From Clostridiales bacterium (GTDB lineage: Bacteria > Bacillota > Clostridia > Peptostreptococcales > JAAYPU01), in assembly GCA_012519645.1 (NCBI GenBank), contig JAAYPU010000427.1, positions 1-8,043 of the forward strand: a stretch of DNA of 8,043 bases. Direction: 5' to 3'. The notes under the pieces are model-generated. The model worked only from the letters and a program-made list of their open reading frames with translations. It was not told where the DNA came from and did not search any database. The position numbers were made by a program, and so were the translations under genes. This document shows positions 4,831-8,043 of the stretch, one piece after another (position 1 is the stretch's first letter; each line of letters begins with the position of its first letter).

Positions 4831-7380
4831 ATGAGTATAAACGATAAAGTCAGCACCGGTATAAAGGGTTTTGATCAGGTCATTGATAATCTTCGCTTAG
4901 GGGACAATGTCGTATGGAAGGTGGATTCCGTAGCGGATTACAAAAAAATGGTGGATCCTTTTGTTCGTCAGTCATGTGCGGACAACAGAAAGCTTATTTA
5001 TGTCCGTTTTGGCTTGCACGAACCATTATTGAGTAATTCAGACTGTGTAAAGGTTTATCAGGTAGATGCCGGAAAAGGCTTTGAAAGCTTTGCAACGGAA
5101 ATTTATAACATGGTAGAAGAGGAAGGGAAAAAAACCTTCTATGTTTTTGATTGCTTGACTGATTTATTGGAATACTGGTATTCGGACCTAATGATTGGAA
5201 ACTTTTTTAAAATAATTTGCCCATTTCTTTTTAAATTAGATACCATTGCTTATTTTGCGCTAATAAGAAATGTTCATATGTTTAGTACGATTGCCGGTAT
5301 CAGAGAGACCACACAGCTTTTACTTGAGTCATATCAGCTGAATGAAGAGCTTTATATCCATCCTTTAAAAGTGTGGCATCGCTATTCACCGACTATGTTT
5401 TTTCCTCATCTGATAAAAGAACAGGAAGCTTTCAGTATTACAGCAAGTTCCGAAGCTGCTGCACTGTTTGCAAATATAAACAGAAGCACTGAGCGTTTTG
5501 ATTACTGGGATGTTATTATTAACAGAGCAAAAGAAGCGCTTTCATCAAGTCCGGAAGAGCAGGAAAAACATAAGAGATTTTTAATGTCCATGTTGATGGG
5601 CAAGGAATCAGGAGTGTTAGACCTCTGCAATAGATATTTTACTTTGCAGGATATCTTGAATATAGCATATAGAGAAGTGGGCACGGGTTTTATTGGAGGT
5701 AAAAGCGTAGGGATGCTTGTTGCCCGAAAGATTCTGGAAAACGATGAACAGAATCGTTTTAAGCCTTATATGGAAGCTCATGACTCTTACTTTCTTGGTT
5801 CTGATATTTTCTATACTTATATAGTTCAAAACGGTTGGTGGGAGCTGAGAACAAAGCAAAAGACGAAAGAAGGATATTTTAAATACGCACAGGAACTGAA
5901 AGAGAAGCTTTTAAACGGTGTGTTTCCTGAGAAAATACAGGAAAAATTCCTGCAGATGATGGAATACTTCGGGCAATCACCCATCATAGTGAGATCCAGC
6001 TCATTGCTTGAGGATAATTTTGGCAATGCTTTTGCGGGAAAATATGACAGTGTATTCTGTGTCAATCAGGGTACTCCTGAAGAAAGATATGAAGCCTTTG
6101 AACAGGCAATCCGTCTGGTATATGCCAGTACAATGAACGAGGATGCACTTTCCTACAGAATGAACAGAGGCCTTTTTGACAAGGATGAGCAGATGGCCAT
6201 ATTGGTTCAGCGTGTTTCCGGAGACTATTATGAGCAGTATTTTTTCCCTCATTTAGCCGGCGTGGGCAACTCATCAAATCTCTATGTATGGGATAAAAAT
6301 ACGGATATGAATGCGGGTATGCTTCGTCTCGTATTCGGACTGGGTACCCGTGCCGTTGACAGAACGACAGAGGATTATGCTAAAATAGTATGCTTGGATA
6401 ATCCTTTACGTAAGCCGCCTATGTATTCTGAGGATAAAAGTAAATATACCCAGCATCACGTAGACTTACTGTCTCTGAAGGATAATATCTTAACCAGCAA
6501 GGATTTGCAGGAAGTCATTTCTCAAGACATAAAAATAGACAAAGGATTATTTGTCAGTGTTGATTATGAAACGGCAGATCGTTTGCGTGAAATCGGATAT
6601 AAGAATATCAAGCCTGCTTATATCCTTGATTTTGTTAAAGTATTGAAGGATACGCAGTTCCCTGTTTTTATGAAAGATATTCTAGCTGTGTTATCAGGAG
6701 CATATGATTATCCCGTAGATATTGAGTTTACAGCAAATTTTGACAAGGATAAAAATTTCAAGGTCAATCTATTGCAATGCAGGCCTTTGCAGACAAGAGG
6801 GTTAGGAAAATCAGTTAAAATACCGAATATAACTGATGAATCCGATTGTTTTTTCTATATAAAAGGAAATTTCATGGGAGGAAATGTTCATTTGCCTATT
6901 GATTATGTTGTATTTGTGCATGCAAGAGCTTATCTTGATTTGAACGAACAGGATAAATATGAAGTAGCAAGATGTATAGGTATGATAAATACAATTATGA
7001 AAGGTAAAAATATGATGCTTGTGGGACCAGGTAGATGGGGAACTACTACGCCGTCATTAGGAGTCCCCGTTCATTTTTCAGAAATATGCAATATGTCAGT
7101 TATATGTGAAGTGGCTTCAACAGTTGAAGGATTTCTTCCGGAATTATCATACGGAAGTCATTTTTTCCAGGACCTTGTGGAATCCGGAAACTTCTATGCG
7201 GCAATTTTTAATGGATATAAGGATGTCATATATTATCCCGAATATGTTTTAAAAAGGCCAAATATGCTGACATCAATTTTGCCGGAAGCTATGAAGTTCT
7301 CTCATGTTATTCATATTGCCAGTACTGAAAAAATGGAATTGTTTTCGGATGTTGTATCCCAAAAGCTTTTATGTCGATAG
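4831..7380 (+). CDS. KaiC-like / PEP-pyruvate-binding (PPDK N-terminal) domain fusion protein
   Basis: This protein of 849 aa has three parts. Residues 7 to about 200 resemble a KaiC/RecA-type domain: the opening VSTGIKGFDQVI and a Walker B-like strand FYVFDCL with Asp107 are there. The P-loop position (about 31-40, VDSVADYKKM) lacks GxxxxGKT, so it probably does not bind ATP in the usual way. From about 285 to 655 comes a PPDK N-terminal ATP-binding domain (PF01326): GGKSVGM at 289-295, VRSSS at 387-391 with ED at 394-395 and FAGKYDS near 401, then QCRPLQ at 649-654. The C-terminal domain carries GPGRWGTTTP (732-741) and GSHFFQDL. I see no phosphohistidine swivel motif such as TSHAA and no PEP-binding barrel, so this is not a PEP synthase or PPDK. 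The ATG at 4831 follows GGAAGGGTG; a GTG at 4822 lies inside that site and is rejected. The reaction is unknown. Confidence 0.88.
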   Translation: MSINDKVSTGIKGFDQVIDNLRLGDNVVWKVDSVADYKKMVDPFVRQSCADNRKLIYVRFGLHEPLLSNSDCVKVYQVDAGKGFESFATEIYNMVEEEGKKTFYVFDCLTDLLEYWYSDLMIGNFFKIICPFLFKLDTIAYFALIRNVHMFSTIAGIRETTQLLLESYQLNEELYIHPLKVWHRYSPTMFFPHLIKEQEAFSITASSEAAALFANINRSTERFDYWDVIINRAKEALSSSPEEQEKHKRFLMSMLMGKESGVLDLCNRYFTLQDILNIAYREVGTGFIGGKSVGMLVARKILENDEQNRFKPYMEAHDSYFLGSDIFYTYIVQNGWWELRTKQKTKEGYFKYAQELKEKLLNGVFPEKIQEKFLQMMEYFGQSPIIVRSSSLLEDNFGNAFAGKYDSVFCVNQGTPEERYEAFEQAIRLVYASTMNEDALSYRMNRGLFDKDEQMAILVQRVSGDYYEQYFFPHLAGVGNSSNLYVWDKNTDMNAGMLRLVFGLGTRAVDRTTEDYAKIVCLDNPLRKPPMYSEDKSKYTQHHVDLLSLKDNILTSKDLQEVISQDIKIDKGLFVSVDYETADRLREIGYKNIKPAYILDFVKVLKDTQFPVFMKDILAVLSGAYDYPVDIEFTANFDKDKNFKVNLLQCRPLQTRGLGKSVKIPNITDESDCFFYIKGNFMGGNVHLPIDYVVFVHARAYLDLNEQDKYEVARCIGMINTIMKGKNMMLVGPGRWGTTTPSLGVPVHFSEICNMSVICEVASTVEGFLPELSYGSHFFQDLVESGNFYAAIFNGYKDVIYYPEYVLKRPNMLTSILPEAMKFSHVIHIASTEKMELFSDVVSQKLLCR

Positions 7381-7584
7381 ATGGTATCGCACTGGCGACA
7401 CTGATTAAATGTAAAGATGATTCGGAGATTTGCATGGACTGTGCCAATAATCATTGAAGTGAGCATTAAGGTTTGGAATGGCATGTTTCATTGTTTTCCA
7501 TTGATGGCGCCATTGTTTCCGGAAGCAACGGAGGCTCTGGTAGAGACCTGTGATTTTATAAGGAAAAAATTAAATGTTGTATAA
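7371..7584 (+). pseudogene. Decayed alpha/beta hydrolase (hydrolase fold-3 type) remnants
   Basis: Two short pieces in different frames recall one enzyme family. From about 7380 the frame reads DGIALATLIKCKDDSEI, like the helix after the GDSAGG nucleophile elbow, and stops at 7455. From 7441 another frame reads VPIIIEVSIKVWNGMFHCFP, then LMAPLFPEATEALVETCDFI, and stops at 7582. The second piece matches the C-terminus of acetyl-hydrolase or lipase-like members, including the catalytic-His region (EGMFH-type; here NGMFH). Around 100 residues between the pieces, plus the whole N-terminus with the HGGG oxyanion motif, are missing. The first piece overlaps the stop codon of the PPDK-like gene, which suggests a deletion that ended at that point. 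This rests on recognition by eye, not on an alignment. Confidence 0.6.
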
Positions 7585-7647
7585 AATGAGAAAAAAATGT
7601 TTATTAATGATAAAATGTATATAAATTATATAGATGAGAAGCGACAT

Positions 7648-7755
7648 ATGAATAATAAAACAGAACTTGATAAAATAATAGCATTAATTTTTGGTTTCTT
7701 AACTTTACTTTTTATTATTCGTTTTGTAGAGGATTTAAGCAATAATCTGGAATAA
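7648..7755 (+). CDS. Small single-span membrane protein, unrecognised
   Basis: This is a 35-residue ORF with a charged start (MNNKTELDK), one hydrophobic stretch of about 17 residues (IIALIFGFLTLLFIIRF) and an acidic end (VEDLSNNLE). This is a plausible single-span membrane peptide. GAGAAG at 7636-7641 is a weak ribosome site six bases ahead. An in-frame ATG at 7615 would give 46 residues but has no better site. The stop lies 12 bases before the DUF1538 start, so the two could be co-transcribed and translationally linked. I do not recognise a family. It may instead be chance coding in AT-rich DNA, though the K/E/D flanks around one hydrophobic core are in its favour. Confidence 0.45.
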   Translation: MNNKTELDKIIALIFGFLTLLFIIRFVEDLSNNLE

Positions 7756-7767
7756 GGATGGGATAGT

Positions 7768-8043
7768 TTGAATATTATTACTGCTAAATTAAAAGAAGTG
7801 TTTTTTGCTGTATTGCCTGTAACTATTATAGTATTGATATTGAATTTTACTATTGTACCGCTGGAGAATATAGTGATAATTCGATTTGTCATCGGTGCTG
7901 TTTTTGTTGTCATCGGACTTATGATTTTTTTATTGGGTGTGGATAATGGTATTACGCCTATAGGTAATTTAATTGGAGAGAAAATAGCAAAATCCAACAG
8001 ACTTTGGATAGTGATCCTTTCCGGCTTAGTGTTAGGTTTTTTC
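7768..8043 (+). CDS. DUF1538 family membrane protein, N-terminal part (3' end outside window)
   Basis: This is the first 92 codons of an integral membrane protein of unknown function, open to the end of the window. Visible are a short amphipathic start (MNIITAKLKEVFFAVLP), a first span at about 13-33, a second near 39-60, the conserved-looking GVDNGITPIGNLIGEKIAKS, and the start of a third span (LWIVILSGLVLGF). This pattern is what I recall for DUF1538 proteins, often found in pairs in anaerobes and sometimes near PII-type regulators. The start is a TTG at 7768, preceded by AAGGATGGGAT; no ATG is available because an in-frame stop lies at 7753. Transport is a guess from hydrophobicity only. 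Confidence 0.82.
   Translation, partial: MNIITAKLKEVFFAVLPVTIIVLILNFTIVPLENIVIIRFVIGAVFVVIGLMIFLLGVDNGITPIGNLIGEKIAKSNRLWIVILSGLVLGFF

Noticed and set aside
5502..6277. Several minus-strand frames of 60-83 codons opposite the PPDK-like gene
   Set aside because: They overlap the conserved ATP-binding domain coding sequence and have no domain features or ribosome sites.
7626..7997. A 123-codon open frame on the minus strand
   Set aside because: It is antisense to the small ORF and the DUF1538 gene. The plus-strand reading has recognisable membrane-protein motifs and ribosome sites; the minus frame is low-complexity (I, K, S, T, N) as expected for a shadow.
1..8043. CRISPR array, tRNA or rRNA genes
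   Set aside because: No spaced direct repeats, cloverleaf or rRNA-like sequence was seen by eye on either strand. The T-box imitates tRNA-binding features but is not a tRNA gene.

Overview
The window looks like a stretch of an AT-rich, low-GC Gram-positive chromosome, probably class Clostridia. The reasons are strong AGGAGG-type ribosome sites, a consensus sigma-A promoter, a T-box riboswitch, a lipoprotein-type binding protein and a DUF1538 membrane protein. One end of a foreign mobile element sits at the left edge. The first 60 bases are 55% G+C, against about 32% in a 60-base line of the neighbouring transporter gene (901-960). No species can be named from the sequence alone.

Left edge (1 to about 830): the C-terminal part of a large serine recombinase (zinc ribbon, coiled coil, DUF4368-type tail) runs off the left end. 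It is followed by two strong inverted repeats, and the second forms a terminator whose T-run overlaps the stop codon of the convergent host gene. The element/host boundary should lie in this short gap.

Minus strand, 825-3885: a complete trpX-trpY-trpZ operon for a predicted tryptophan ABC importer (lipoprotein, permease, ATPase). It is transcribed from a perfect-consensus promoter (TTGACA, 17 bp, TATAAT). Its roughly 240-nt leader is a T-box riboswitch. The specifier loop presents UGG (Trp) and the antiterminator bulge reads UGGC, which suits the G73 discriminator of tRNA-Trp. The leader therefore assigns the substrate independently of the protein sequences: uncharged tRNA-Trp should switch on tryptophan uptake.

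Plus strand, 3995-7380: a two-gene operon read divergently from trpXYZ. It has a family 8 glycosyltransferase and an 849-residue protein that joins a KaiC/RecA-like N-terminus with an eroded P-loop to a PPDK-type ATP-binding domain and a C-terminal domain carrying GPGRWG. No phosphohistidine or PEP-utilising domain is visible, so the reaction is unknown. This pair is the best candidate for undescribed biology in the window.

Right edge (7371-8043): directly behind that operon lie frameshifted remnants of an alpha/beta hydrolase gene. A tiny single-membrane-span ORF follows, then the start of a DUF1538 membrane protein gene that runs off the right end. Several start codons were set by ribosome sites rather than by longest frame (trpX, trpY, the glycosyltransferase and the PPDK-like protein). 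The trpZ start remains ambiguous.
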